From NCBI GenBank assembly GCA_050084985.1, contig JBITNC010000001.1, forward strand, positions 58,776,001 to 58,840,000: a stretch of DNA of 64,000 bases. Reading direction: 5' to 3'. Every line of letters starts with the position of its first letter. Position 1 is the stretch's first letter. Below the pieces are notes generated by a model. The model saw only the letters and a program-made list of their open reading frames with translations, was not told where the DNA came from and made no database searches. Of the stretch, positions 11,824 through 23,289 are shown piece by piece. The position numbers were made by a program, and so were the translations under genes. The stretch is from Nageia nagi. Taxonomy: Eukaryota > Pinophyta.

Positions 11824-13773
11824 CTGGATTGGAAGAATTCTATTTATCGCTTATTTATAGTTTTTGCACTTAGAATCTTAAGACAATTAATTACAGATTT
11901 GTAATATTTTGCTTGCATCTAAAATTTAGTGTCATCATTTCATGTCAGCTTACAAATCAAGAGAGACGTTTTCCTGTTACAGATTGCAATTGTCAATTAG
12001 ATCTTACTTAAAATTCTTTTTCACTTTTCAGATATTTAAGGTGGTAATGGAATTTTTAACAGAGATCTCAATCTCTTCTCTATACCAAAAGAAAGAAAGA
12101 AAGAGGACAACTTACAGCAATCTAAGACTAACCTTAAGTAGGTCAATGGGACTTAAAAAGTTATCTTGTTGCATTAGCATGGGAGGAGAAAAAGAAAGAA
12201 TTCCATAGTCATAACTGCAAACTAAAACTGACAATTATAGAGCTAGTAAACACAGAGCAGATGTAACCATTTATGAGGAATAGCTATTTGCCAAAAGAGG
12301 GCAAGAAAACTAATGGATACCCTGATTGGGATCCAAGTCTGGTACTAGGCAATACCAATGGACAGAGGATCAACATCATCATCAAATACAATTAAGGAGC
12401 CAATGTGGGATGTAACGATCTCCATTGGTGTGTCTTGGACTAAGAGGGTCAAGTTGCGCCATCCTTTAGAGATGATTCTTTCGGAATGATTTCTTCTTGG
12501 CAGTAAAAATCCAAATGCCTTCAATCAAGATCATTGAAGAATATAATAAGCAACCTTGATGGATGGAAAACTTGATGAAGATCAAGTGCTCTTCCATTGC
12601 CAAGTCATGGAAGGGGTGAAGGCAACAAAGCTTATAATATCCAGGGATATGGGTTTTCTTGATGCACATTCTTATCTCACTAAGGGGAATCTTGAGGCTA
12701 GTGACATCGGGTAGAGTTGGGACAGGTGACGATGCTGTCAAGAGGCTGCGGATGCTTTGACCTAAATATATTGTCCACATGTGTTGTTCCCAACATAGTT
12801 GTTAATTGCCCTTTCCTTGAATTGTAAGAGGGAGCTCCTATATTGTAACCGTTTTAAGTACTAAAATAGTTGACAGAACCAAATTGATATATAAATATGC
12901 AAATTTCGCAACAGAGAAATATTATGTGGCACTCTTTACCTATTTCTAAGATGCAACATGCACGAAGGCATATTCTGTTCTTTTTTACTTAATACCATAT
13001 AGACATCATAGGCAGTACTTTCTTCAGCGTTTTTGATGCAAACAGCAAATAAGGAGTTATAGAAGTGACAATGTTTATGCTATTGCTTTATTTGGCTGCA
13101 ATTTTGTTAGTAAACATTTATATGTTTATGCTATTCTGTTCTTTTTTACTTAATACCATATAGACATCATATGCAGTACTTTCTTCTGTGTTTTTGATGT
13201 AAACAGCAAATAAGGAGTTAGTGAAGTGACAATGTTTATGCTATTGCTTTATTTGGCTGCAATTTTGTTAGTAAACATTTATATGTTGAGAATATGCAAT
13301 TTTGTAATCTTCTTTTCTTCTGATTCAAGGCGACATTCAAGTGGAGAGTCTTCAGCATTTCCAAGTGTACAAACACAAGTTCAACAAGAAATGGTTCCTA
13401 TACAGGATAGTTACATGCAAAGCAGGGCTGAAGCTCTCCAAAATGTGGAATCAACTATTATGGAGCTGAGTAACATATTTACACAGCTGGCGACTATGGT
13501 TGCTCAGCAAGGAGAATTAGCAATCAGGTTTTTGTTTTTCCTTGTATGCTGTCCTTACTGATGCCCAGGCTATTGATAGCTTTCAAAAACTAAACTTGTT
13601 GCCTCTTTGGCAGGATTGATGAAAACATGGATGATACGTTGGCAAATGTTGAAGGAGCACAAGGGGCATTACTTCAGTACCTGAATCGAATTTCATCCAA
13701 TCGTTGGTTGATGATCAAAATTTTTTGTGTATTGATTGTCTTTTTGTTGATTTTTGTTATTTTTGTTGCATGA
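11177..13773 (+). CDS. SYP32: Syntaxin-31/32-like Golgi Qa-SNARE (exons 2-5 seen; 5' exon absent)
   Basis: Four exons read as the C-terminal three quarters of a SYP3-type syntaxin (Sed5 family), which drives vesicle fusion at the Golgi. Exons are 11177-11427, ~11551-11738, 13330-13527 and 13614-13773 (stop TGA), all with GT/AG introns. The first seen exon starts inside a codon and gives AKKTSMFDDPAVEIQELTAV and VVDNLKNRLMYTTKEFKDVL of the N-terminal helical domain. The second gives KVHENRRQLF and a Ser-rich linker ending PSWANGSTSSSQFLNRR. The last two carry the SNARE helix (MQSRAEALQNVESTI; zero-layer Gln in AQQGE), then SSNRWLMIKIF and a hydrophobic C-terminal anchor of about 17 residues ending in VA. 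The visible ~265 residues plus ~85 missing ones would match the usual ~340-350. The second seen exon has a one-base problem: the expected acceptor at 11569/11570 leaves the frame one base short, whereas AG at 11549-11550 keeps frame but replaces one Asn by seven residues. Family assignment is confident; start and that junction are not. Confidence 0.9.
11745..11821. repeat. (TA)n microsatellite in syntaxin intron
   Basis: About 30 uninterrupted TA units (11759-11820), preceded by 'tacatacata'. The run begins only some 20 bp after the exon donor at 11739. Length is likely variable between individuals and prone to assembly error. Confidence 0.9.
12972..13287. repeat. Recent 161-bp tandem duplication in syntaxin intron
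   Basis: The sequence starting 'attctgttcttttttactt' at 12972 is repeated from 13133, a period of 161 bp, ending around 'aaacatttatatgttga' near 13287. The copies differ at only a few positions (for example cagcg/ctgtg, atagaag/agtgaag), so the event is much younger than the surrounding repeats. The second copy ends about 45 bp before the next exon's acceptor, so the exon and its pyrimidine tract are untouched. Confidence 0.9.
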
Positions 13774-13795
13774 ACAACAATTGACCAAGGAATGG

Positions 13796-13801
13796 AATAA
13801 A
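13796..13801 (+). terminator. Poly(A) signal AATAAA of the syntaxin gene
   Basis: AATAAA lies 22 bases after the TGA stop, a plausible near-upstream polyadenylation signal, though the implied 3' UTR would be short. AT-rich DNA gives such hexamers by chance, so other downstream sites are possible. Confidence 0.4.
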
Positions 13802-13829
13802 ATATGATTAATTGGAGGTGGATTAACCA

Positions 13830-15688
13830 ATGGCATTCACTTTCAGAAATCTTGAGGCGGTGTTATGCTGTTTGTAATGTTGAAGCTTGTGAAAATCAAG
13901 GATGCTTCACTATAGTGTTTATGTATGATATGATTTTGACAGTGATAATGGCAGAGAAGTTGAGTCTTTATAAGCTTTAAGAAAAGCTTTTCTATAAGAG
14001 TGATTGTGGATAACAAGAAACTCATGGAAGCATTGGTTATATCTTTTGGTTGGGTGGTTCCATTTTAGATGTAGATTAAAGTGTTAACTAGATTGAATTA
14101 ATGATCTAAAACCTCTCTTTCTTGTCAGTTTCCTGTTTTCTATAAAGCATTAATCTTATATCATGTTGTAGAAAAGGAAAATTCCCTAAGCATAGTATAC
14201 CAGGTGGTTTTTATAAAGTTCTTGTTGAAGCATTGGGCCAACATGTTAACTGTACTATCTACATCTACAGAATATTTTTCTTTGGACAACTCTTTCTAAA
14301 TTTTATAAAAATTAAATAAAATAAAAGAATACAGAGTTTTGGATCATCCAGCTTATGTTTTGATCTATTGTTTGTGTTGCTGATGATTGAATCGTAAGTT
14401 CTTCCTATTACAAAATTGGCATATATTTGTAGTTTTTCTTATATGATTAGCAACATTATTATCCATGCGTGGAAATTGTCAATGTTAAGTTAGTTCTATA
14501 CCTACTCTCTTTTCAGCACGGGTTGATAGTTGCACGACATAGCTATATAATGATCAATTTACACTTATCTGAAACCTGCTTTTGAAGTTTTCAATTTCAA
14601 ACATATTCGATAAGATATTTGTAAGTTTGATATCGCTAAAATGTGACACTTTAAAAAGTGAATTTGCAGTAGAATTCAAGCTGTTGGCATTGTATTTTGT
14701 TTTCATTGCATTGATTTAGAGTCAACTTAGCTTAAGATTACTACATCTTGAAGTCTCATAATTACTTGGCTCTAAGTTCATTTGCTTATTAGCATGGGGT
14801 TAGGGTTTCCATCAAATAGAGAAGGATTCAACTAGCCATGTTAAGGTAGTTTTGAAAATTACTTTCAAGTTTGTCTTTAGTTTTGTGCAAAAACTTTTGG
14901 AGAACTATTTGAAAGTTATTGCAATAAAATACCTGAAATAATTGTTGATGATTCAGTCTTGTGATGTAATTGGAGGCCTATCCAACTTGTACTATAGAAG
15001 TTCTATTGCTTTATATATTAATTAAAATTTAAATGTAAATATATTATAGAATAAATATAATCAATGTTTCATATTAATTTACACAATAGACAATAAGATT
15101 TGATTTTTAGCAATTCAATAATTAGTCATTTAATGATCTCTATTAAAATTGTATTGATATATATTTCATAATTTATATTAAAATTGTTTGAAAATGTTTT
15201 AAAGTTGATTGTCTTTGTTAATATTACTAGTTCAATTTGCACGTATTTTATGAATTACTTTCAAATGAGAATTGAAAATCCAATAAAAAAGTTAGTAAAC
15301 TAGTAAAACCAAATGAACATACCTCACAAAGAGATTAATGTAGCATACTAATTAAAAATATCAAATTTTGGCATTGTAATGAAATTTTATATTGCTTTCA
15401 AATCATTACTTATAATCTCAATATATAAATAACAACACCATTAAAATGAAGAAGTAAATGTACAATGTATTACATTCTAGGTGTGACCCTTCAAATTTCA
15501 AATCCTAGACAAATTCCCATGGCATTTTGTGCAACTCACACATGTTTTGCAGCTTGGTTGATGTCCAAGAAACATTGACTTGTTTATTTTATTAGATTGT
15601 CTATTTTTTGAATAGAAGATAAACATTAATTTTTTCTTGATGAACTTTTCATTCTCCTCCTTGAAATGAAATAGGTCATCAATTTATT
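13830..15688. other. AT-rich noncoding stretch
   Basis: Between the syntaxin gene and the left LTR of the next element I see no gene, RNA or clear repeat. The sequence is AT-rich with short open frames only. Part of the first few hundred bases may be 3' UTR. Confidence 0.5.
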
Positions 15689-16368
15689 TGTAAACACCTA
15701 AAAATGATTTTCTAGTTATTATAATATCATATTTATAGTTTTTAGGTTAAATATATTTAATTATAAGCATAAAAAATATTAAAGATGAATGTGCTAATCA
15801 TATGGTAGTCATGTGCTAGTCAAAGCTTATTATCATTAAACATAATTATAACTAGAATTGTCTTGAGATTACCAATACTTTTTTATTATTGTGAAATGTT
15901 AGCCATTACTCTGTTTCTTGTTTTAACGAGTATAAAAGGAGCGAGATGTGACATTTGTTATCAAATCCCCACCTAATTTTGATAAGTTGATTGCGAGATC
16001 ATACGCCTCACATTACTACTCTCACTAGTGTCTATCGACACCACCTAGTTGAGGATCTGTTAATACTCTTCACACTATTAAATTGGTTTTCATTCAATCT
16101 TCATACTCTTCAAGATATACAATGCTAGTGGAGTTCATTGTTTGTGGGCATGATGTAGATATTATTCTTTCTATACATTGAGGTCTTTAGACTCAAATAG
16201 TAGTTTATTGTGGTATTCAAGATATCAGATCTAAGGTTCATTAATTGATTGGGGTTTGAACCAATTCATAAATAATCAAAGAACATCAATTGAGCTAGTA
16301 CTAGATTGTAATTAATTGGCAATTTGTAGACAAGTGAATTATTCATTAATTCATTTTATTAGGATACA
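15689..16368 (+). repeat. Left (5') LTR
   Basis: It begins TGTAAACACC and ends ggataca. It aligns along its length with 20227-20882; shared blocks include 'atattaaagatgaatg', 'cacattactact', 'gaggatctgttaatactctt' and 'aattaattggcaatttgta'. A TATA-like 'gtataaaag' near 15930 could be the element promoter; the right LTR has lost it. Confidence 0.85.
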
Positions 16369-16372
16369 TTTT

Positions 16373-16380
16373 TGGTGAAC
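16373..16380 (+). promoter_or_regulatory. Primer-binding-like octamer after LTR
   Basis: TGGTGAAC lies five bases after the LTR end. The same octamer occupies the same place after LTR A (32373-32380), so it is probably a conserved primer-binding site. The matching tRNA is not determined here. Confidence 0.5.
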
Positions 16381-16419
16381 TTGTTTATTTCAATTACTTT
16401 GCCTTAAACCTTAGGGTTT

Positions 16420-17640
16420 ATGTGACATCCCTTTTGTTCAATTAGTGGGATCAAAAGGTTCATCTTTGTAACTTAGGATAGGAGACTTATTGGGTCAATG
16501 GATCCCACTATGAGCCCCAAGTAGGATATCTCCCTCCTAAGGTTAGATTAGGTGTATTTATTATACTTGGAGATCTTGAGACATGATTATGGGAATCCCA
16601 AGGTCTTTTGTACATTGTAGCGATGGATGACCATTTATATGCTTGCACTAGGCTTGGGGAGGCTCTTATACCCCCACATTGGCCTAGTTAGACACCTAGA
16701 CACCACATCTGCCCCCTTGACCCACTTAGGCATGCGTGGCACTCCCATGATCATACATTGGCACTTAATGCACTCGACCCTCACATTGGTATGCTTATCC
16801 CTTAGACACCCACATTGGGCATTTCGAGCCCTAAGAGGCCAATGTTGAATTAGAGGAGCCAAAGATGACTCCTAGGCGAGACCTGAATAGAGCAAATGTA
16901 TAAATAGACATTGTAACCTCATTACTTTACATACAAATTATTATTATTATACACATTCTATCTAAAGGATAACAAGTCTTAGTGGTGCTAAGCAATTTCC
17001 CTAAGTGCAAGACTTAGGAGGGCATTCAGGCTGAGGGATCTTGTTTATTTATGGCATTGGCACAATGCCCTTACCCATTCAATGACATTCGAGGTATTAC
17101 TTCTACCTTCAATGGCTATCCAGGGTTTAAGGAGGACCTCTTCGATGGAGGGGAATTAGATTCTGAGGGAGCGTACTATCCCATGGTTTTAGTTGTGAGG
17201 ATATTCATTATTGTGCCCTAGTTGGCTCCTGAGAGGCCAATGCTAGCCCTCCTAAGATTGGTATTGCATCATTGCTATTCCAGATCATTTGTATACTACC
17301 AAGGGCATTCGGATCTCATTTGTGTATTGTGTTATCCATCTTGTGCATGCATTGAGTTATTATTGTTGTATATGATTATACTGGCTAGACATTGATGTAT
17401 GGATGCTTGGTAATGAAACCCTAGCTTATACCTTGGCATAATTGTATTGTTATAATTCATATTGAATTCCCTAACCTTAACGTTATCATCTTAAGGGTTT
17501 ATATGCTCGTATTTGATGCTCTAGGCTTGACATCTGGGTTTGATCGTCCAAATTTGTTAGTTTGAGCTTGAGTTGAGTTTTGGATCATCAAAGTTTATAG
17601 GAATAGTCTAGTGCACATTTGAGAAGGAATCAATAATGTT
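16420..17640 (+). mobile_element. Possible nested LTR-like insert in the gypsy element leader
   Basis: Starting at tgtgacatccc, this segment has its own promoter-like 'gtataaatagac' near 16899 followed by 'tgtaacctcattac', and is richer in G and C than the flanks. Such features suggest a solo LTR or other insert between primer site and gag. The right boundary is uncertain. A short repeat 'agggttta' occurs at both 16412 and 17496 and might be a target duplication, but I cannot confirm it. It may instead be ordinary leader. Confidence 0.25.
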
Positions 17641-17689
17641 TTTGATGTTGGTTTTCTATGATAACGACATCAATGTTATAAAAATATCT

Positions 17690-18640
17690 CAAAATATTGA
17701 TATTATGGCTCTCATTCAATAACTCAAAGCAAATCCCAATATCTTGAATCAATTCTTAACTAGTTTAGGGCATTCATGTGTCAATAATCATAATGGAAAA
17801 TAAGCATCTACTATCACTTAAGGGTTAGATCGAATTGCAATGATTAACAAGGATATTGTAGATCTCATATCTTAGTTGAATGCACAACAAAAGTGAGAAG
17901 AAACCATACTCCTCTATTTGAGGAAATATAAAACTTTCCCCTCCCACCCAATTTCAAGACTCCCAAATTTAAAATGTTCAATGGAGAAGTGGATCCCAAG
18001 CAACATCTGATTAATTTTCAAGAGGAGTGCATTTTGAAGCTAGAAAATGAAGATAAATTAATGGCCAAATTATTTCCAAGGAGTCTTAAAGGTGATGCAA
18101 GTGAGTGGTTCTAGAAATTATCTTATAGGTGATGCAAGTGAGTGGTTCTAGAAATTATCTTATAAATATATTCATTCATTTGATGAAATTATTAAGATCT
18201 TTATGGATCAATACAAACACAATACCAAACATTTTATTAAGGTAGCAAATCTATTCCCATTTCATCAAGGACCAAATGAGCAATTGGAGAAGTTCATTCC
18301 ACATTTCAAAAAGGTATGAAAATATACAAAATACAAATGAGATGAGGATTAAATAAATGGGATTTTTGTGGATACTATTCTTCAAGTTTTAAATTAACAT
18401 GCTATAGGCTGTATAGAGCTAGCATTTGGGACAATGATAAATAAAGTATTGGTAAAAGAAAGAGTTTTAATTGAAATTGGTGAGTTAAAATATGGAATCA
18501 ATTGAAATACAAAAGAAGGGAAAAAGTCATATGTCAACATGACTAACATACCAAATCTCACAAGATCGACCATCCTAAAAGAAGAAGAAGAATCCCATGA
18601 TGTAGATTAAACTTAAGAAAAAGATTCAAATCAAGATGAA
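17690..18640 (+). pseudogene. Ty3/gypsy gag remnant
   Basis: The frame gives PKFKMFNGEVDPKQHLINFQ, then KLMAKLFPRSLKGDASEWF, the core of the retrotransposon Gag domain (matches 'P-F-F-G--DP--HL--F' and 'LFP-SLKG-A--WF'). It continues as FDEIIKIFMDQYKHN, then VANLFPFHQGPNEQLEKF. Several stops interrupt it; the one at 18112-18114 falls where glutamine is usual. Gag would form the particle that packages element RNA. A 37-bp exact tandem duplication (18091-18127 and 18128-18164) shifts the frame further. The copy cannot make full-length Gag. Confidence 0.75.
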
Positions 18641-19244
18641 GATATAGATCCAAATGACATAGTAGGTATTTACTTGCATAATTAGTTTTTTCCTATCACT
18701 TTCTTTAACAAAAAATATAAAGGAAGAGAAAAAAAATCTTGTATTGAAAATTGCAATAGGCACCACAAGCATAAGGATAAACATGAAAACCAATTGTTTG
18801 GTTCTCCATCCTTGTAAAAAAAAAATCCATTTGTGAAAACCAATTTCCTAGTGCAAATGAACAAGTACCTTCCAAAAATGTTTTTTGAAAGATGCTTGAA
18901 AAAATGTCAAAAAATTGTATAGAATTCAAGGTATCGATGGTGTGGTCTGTTTGCATGAATGACATCAACCGGGTTCATATTACATAATTAAAGGCTCAAG
19001 TTCTCAAATCTAGTGTAACTTATTAGAAGGTTCCTAACGAAGACCTTAGGAATAAGATGTTCTACTAAGAATAAGATTAGAAATAAAAAATGAAAGCATC
19101 AGTTAGAATCAAAATGTAATACTTTAAAAAAAAACTTAGAAATAACAACATTGATGAAGTTCTTTATCTGCAAGTAGGGTATCAATGAAGTAAGTCTTAT
19201 AGTAATGCAAATTCATATCCAGTACAACAATTCAAGAATTCTAG

Positions 19245-20010
19245 TAGGCTCCCTTTTCATGATCTTTTGGGATATTAAAAGATGAAACAATTTAGTAATT
19301 CTAGTAGACTCCCTTTTCATGGCCTTTTGGGGCATTAAAAGAACATATAAAAACTATTTTTGATTCTTTTGGGGCATTAAAAAAAATATAGAACAACCCT
19401 TTTTAATTCTTTTCAGGCACTACAAGAAGATAGAAAAATCATTTTTGATTCTTTTGGGGTATTAAAAGAATGTATCACAACCTTTTTTTATTCTTTTCAA
19501 GAATTAAAAGAACATAGAAAAACCATTTTTTTAAATTCTTTTGGAGTATTAAAAGAATACATAATAACCCTTTTTGAATCTTTTGAGGCATTAAAAGAAC
19601 ATAGAAAAACCCTTTTTGATTTTTTTGGGGCATTAAAAGAACATAGAAAAACTATTTTGATTCTTTTGGGGTATTAAAAAACATAAAACAACCCCTTTTG
19701 ATTCATTTGGGGCTTTAAAAGAACCTATAAAAACCCTTTTTGATTCTTTTGGGGTATTAAAAGAATATAGTACAACCTTTTTTGTTCTTTTGGAGTATTG
19801 AAAGAATATAGAGAACCCCTTTTTGATTCTTTTAGGGTGATAAAAGAACATAGAAAACTTCTTTTTGATTCTTTTGGGGCATCAAAAGATCATAGAAAAA
19901 TCCTTTTTAGTTCTTTTGGGGTATTAAAAGAACATAGAAAATCCTTTTAAATTATTTTAAGGTATTAAAAGAACTTAACAAAACTCTTTTTTGTTCTTTT
20001 GGGGTATTAA
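19245..20010. repeat. 43-bp minisatellite inside the gypsy element, ~18 copies
   Basis: Units of the form 'ctttttgattcttttggggc' + 'attaaaagaacatagaaaaa' repeat with a period of about 43 bp (range about 40-46) for about 770 bp. Since 43 is not a multiple of three, the frame changes each unit and the array is not a protein repeat, although it gives local open frames on both strands. It lies in the 3' part of the interior, before the polypurine tract. Confidence 0.9.
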
Positions 20011-20212
20011 AAGATCCATAGATCAACTAAATGATAATTATTAATTCCCTCCCACCTCCTTTATCTTTGATTCATGGGGCAACCAAGTCAAAAAGGGAAA
20101 AGAGTGTCAAATCAAAAAATATTCAGGGAACTATAATTCAATTTCGAGCAAATAATTTTCTTTTTAATTATTCTTTGGATTTTGCAATTTCAATTCTTTG
20201 CATTACATATCC

Positions 20213-20226
20213 AAAAGGGGATAAAT
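20213..20226 (+). promoter_or_regulatory. Polypurine tract of the gypsy element
   Basis: AAAAGGGGATAAAT directly abuts the right LTR's TGTAGACACC. This is the usual position and composition of the plus-strand primer of LTR retrotransposons. Confidence 0.75.
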
Positions 20227-20882
20227 TGTAGACACCTACAAATGATTTTATATTTATTATAAGATCATATTTATAGTCTTTAGGTGAAATATTATTTAAT
20301 TGACCAAAAATAAAGAATATTAAAGATGAATGGACTAATCATATGATAGTTATATGTTAGTCAAAGTTAATTATTATTAATAATGATTACATCTAGAATT
20401 ATAATAATATTATCAATACTTTCTTGTTATTGTGAAGTGTCGGCTATTAGTCTTCTTGTGGCATTCCTTATTAGATCCACACCCAATCTAGATAGGTGAA
20501 TTGTAAGATTATATTCCTCACATTACTACTTTCATCAATGTCTCTTGATACCACCTATTTGAGGATATGTTAATACTCTTCATACTATTGAAATGGTTTT
20601 TGTTCAATCTTTATACTAGTCTTTAGGATTTATGATGCTAGCGGAGTTTGTTGTATATGGGTTAAGGATATCATTCTTTCTATATGTTGAGGTCTCCAAA
20701 TTTAGATAGTAGTTCATTTTTGTATTGAAGATATCAAATATAGGTCCATTAATGATTGATTAGGGCCTACACCAGTTCGTAAATCATAAATGAACATTAA
20801 TCAAGCTAGTGCTAGATTATAATTAATTGGCAATTTGTAAATATAGGTGAATTATTTGGTAATTAATTTTATTAGCCTATAC
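20227..20882 (+). repeat. Right (3') LTR
   Basis: It starts TGTAGACACC right after the polypurine tract and aligns with the left LTR to about 'attttattagcctata'. The exact end is blurred by divergence. It contains 'cacattactactttcat' and 'gaggatatgttaatactctt' in the same order as the left copy. Confidence 0.85.
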
Positions 20883-21439
20883 TATCCTCTAACCTTTAAA
20901 ATATTTAATTAAATATATCTCTTAGTTGATTGGTGATATCATAAAATTTCAAATACATATAATCTCTTTGTACTATGTCTCTTACATAATGAAATTGAAT
21001 GTCAATATGCTTGGTTTTGCTATGGTGAATAAGATTTCATGCAATTTGAATTATACTTATCACAAAATAATATGATATGATATCTTTAAATATTCATTAA
21101 ATATAATATTTTGTAGTACTTATCAAAATTGTTCAAAGATGAATTTATGAATGATGTAGCTTGCCTAAAAGTAACTTACTAGCCTTTAAAGCATAAAACC
21201 CTTAAACAAAGATAAAATAAACCCAGAACATAAAAATTAACTATTACTTTTGTCCTTCAACTTGGATGAATTCCTTTTCTCTTCTTCATTAACCTACCTT
21301 AGGAACTTAGCTGATGCCTAGATGTGGATGACTAATTATGCTCCTAGTAAGTTCATACATATCATGGTGATTTGTAAGGTGTAGGACAAGTCTAATAGTA
21401 TCTTTTGGTTTATTCTAACCTCATTCAACATGAAATTTC

Positions 21440-22450
21440 ATGGTTCTACTACTGAATCTTCCTCCTTCCATGTTGTAGCCCTTGGAGGGGTAGGTATTTT
21501 ATTAATAACCTCCTCTGTTACCTCTTGCGGAGTTTTTACCTCCTCAGATGATGCTGCCTCTAGTGCCTCTTTCACCTTATACACTTCAGTTGCCTCCTTT
21601 TCACCTACTTCTTACTCCCTTTAGTCTTCTTAGATGTGGGATTCTCCAATTCAAAATCCGCATCCTTTGATTCATCACTGTAATCCACAATCATTTCCTT
21701 AACCCCTCTATTAATTCTTGCTGACCTACAAAAACCTTTAGTTGGCCCTTTCTCCTCCATAATATAAATTTACTCCTTTTACTAAGAGAAATATTATCCT
21801 CCTCATCCTATGATTTTGGAACCTCCTCAACCACCACCTCCTTCCCTTTGGCAGGTTCAATCCCCTTTCTCCTATTGCCTAGAAGCAACTATGTTTGGGA
21901 AAACAAGAAGCTACATTTCCTAGGAGTTCCCCCTCATTCATTAACTTTTTCCTTCTCCACAATATTCAATATACAATTAGCTTTATTATCCCTTAATGCA
22001 AAGACAACTTTGCTCAACCATCTTTACTTCATTGATGGATTTCTTCAAATCGTGAAATAGAAAGGTTATGAAGTTAACCGAATTCCTATGGTGAATGGAA
22101 TTCAAGATTGAAATATGATAACAAAACAGTTACCTATACTTCCCATCCAAAGTCAAATACTTTATAGCTACCTTCACAACTCTATCCCAAGGCTTATAAG
22201 GGACTCATGGGAAATTCTAGACTAAAGCCAACAAAATATCTCTCCCCCCTCTAAGAATTTGATCAATTATTTTACTTGTTTAGTTTTAGTCTAATGAATT
22301 AACTCATCCACCTTCGATAAGCTTAAATACTCTACAATGAGGTGAGGATGTATTACAAAATGTAACCCATCTATCTCCACCTAATCTTGATTATATAAAT
22401 TACTAATTTTATGTGTAAATCCTTTATTGAACCCATTGAACCTCCTGAAG
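21440..22450 (-). pseudogene. Decayed retroelement-like reading frame, family not recognised
   Basis: On the minus strand one frame is coherent over about 330 bases near 22240-21990, giving VPYKPWDRVVKVAIKYLTLD and RNSVNFITFLFHDLKKSINE with stops mainly where Trp or Gln would be natural. Further left the same strand yields a charged region with DSDES-like and KKTKG-like pieces. The pattern suggests an ORF1-type protein of a LINE or another element, but I do not recognise a domain. The plus-strand open frames here look like shadows. Confidence 0.35.
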
Positions 22451-22657
22451 AATTGAAACATTTTAAAGGCTCCATCAATGAATCTATATCCCCATCCATT
22501 GTCAAAATAGAAGGCTCCATCTTTATTAATTCTCCTCCATCATTACCCCTTTCAATGATGAATTATGTGGTAACTCTTTCTAAATAACCAGATTGAGGTT
22601 TCTTTTGTAATACACTCTCTACCCCTTCCACGAATAGATGTCCAACTGTACCTACAT

Positions 22658-23268
22658 CTGTTCCCATCATGGTCCAAGCTGCAGAAGATTTTGTGAACCA
22701 TGTGCATGATGCGCAACAAGAAGTAAGGTAGAAATTACAAATCAGTAATGAGAAGTATCAAAACAATGCAAACCTACATAGCAGAGCAAAATTGTATCAA
22801 GAAGGAGATGACGTCATGATTTATCTTCGCAAGGAAAGATTTCCAACAAGAACTTACCACAAGCTACAACCAAAGAAAATTGGTCCACACAAAGTTCTTA
22901 AGCAAATAAATGAGAATGCATACTCAATAGGACTTCATGGAGAATTTGACATCAGTCTAATTTTTAATGTTCAGATATATATCCTTATCATTCTAGTACT
23001 GAAGAGATACAATAAGATGCTTTGGAATATTGGGTCTAACAGCTACCACAAAAGAAGAGAGAATGCTTTGGATACTGAGATTACTGCTACTAGATCAAAT
23101 AATTACAAAATGTATTTGGTCAAATGGCAGGAGTTGCCAAATTCCAATAACACTTGGATCACAAAGGCTGAACTCATCAAGTTTTCTGAACAAGATGCTT
23201 CTGAACTAGTAGGTTCAAAAAATTTAAAAGAAGGGGAGGAAAGTGCAGTGGGGAATGCCAACTATTGA
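22658..23268 (+). pseudogene. Chromovirus (Ty3/gypsy) integrase C-terminus with chromodomain
   Basis: From about 22658 the frame reads AAEDFVNHVHDAQQEV, the end of a Ty3/gypsy integrase core extension. After an in-frame TAG at 22729-22731 it continues [20 protein letters not shown] and [18 protein letters not shown], the GPY/F-type module. Near the end [20 protein letters not shown] matches a chromodomain. Chromodomains steer chromovirus integration towards particular chromatin. The upstream integrase, RT and gag are absent from this place, so this is a truncated 3' end, closed by a stop at 23266-23268. The next ~500 bp may be its 3' LTR, but no partner copy is present. Confidence 0.8.
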
Positions 23269-23289
23269 CAACTTGCAGGGTTTTCTTAA

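Larger units (their letters stand above)
15689..20882 (+). mobile_element. Degenerate Ty3/gypsy-type LTR retrotransposon carrying only gag
   Basis: Two direct repeats of about 660-680 bp bracket this element, each starting TGTARACACC. A gag remnant lies inside on the plus strand, a TGGTGAAC primer-binding-like octamer follows the left LTR, and an A/G-rich polypurine tract immediately precedes the right LTR. I find no protease, reverse transcriptase, RNase H or integrase in the ~3.9-kb interior. A gag-only element of this kind would need enzymes supplied by a relative. The LTRs differ at roughly a fifth of positions by eye, so the insertion is old. A clean target-site duplication is not visible. 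Confidence 0.8.

Noticed and set aside
12466-12780. 104-codon minus-strand frame inside the syntaxin intron
   Set aside because: Reads partly protein-like but matches no family I know and lacks supporting neighbours; possibly an old element piece, not supportable as a gene.
16627-16862. Overlapping open frames on both strands
   Set aside because: Mirror-image frames in GC-richer noncoding DNA; no domain.
19633-19851. 72-codon minus-strand frame of repetitive Lys/Phe composition
   Set aside because: It is the 43-bp minisatellite read in translation; the unit is not a multiple of three, so it is not a protein repeat.
19245-20010. CRISPR-like regular array
   Set aside because: Units are contiguous without unique spacers, and the context is a plant retroelement.
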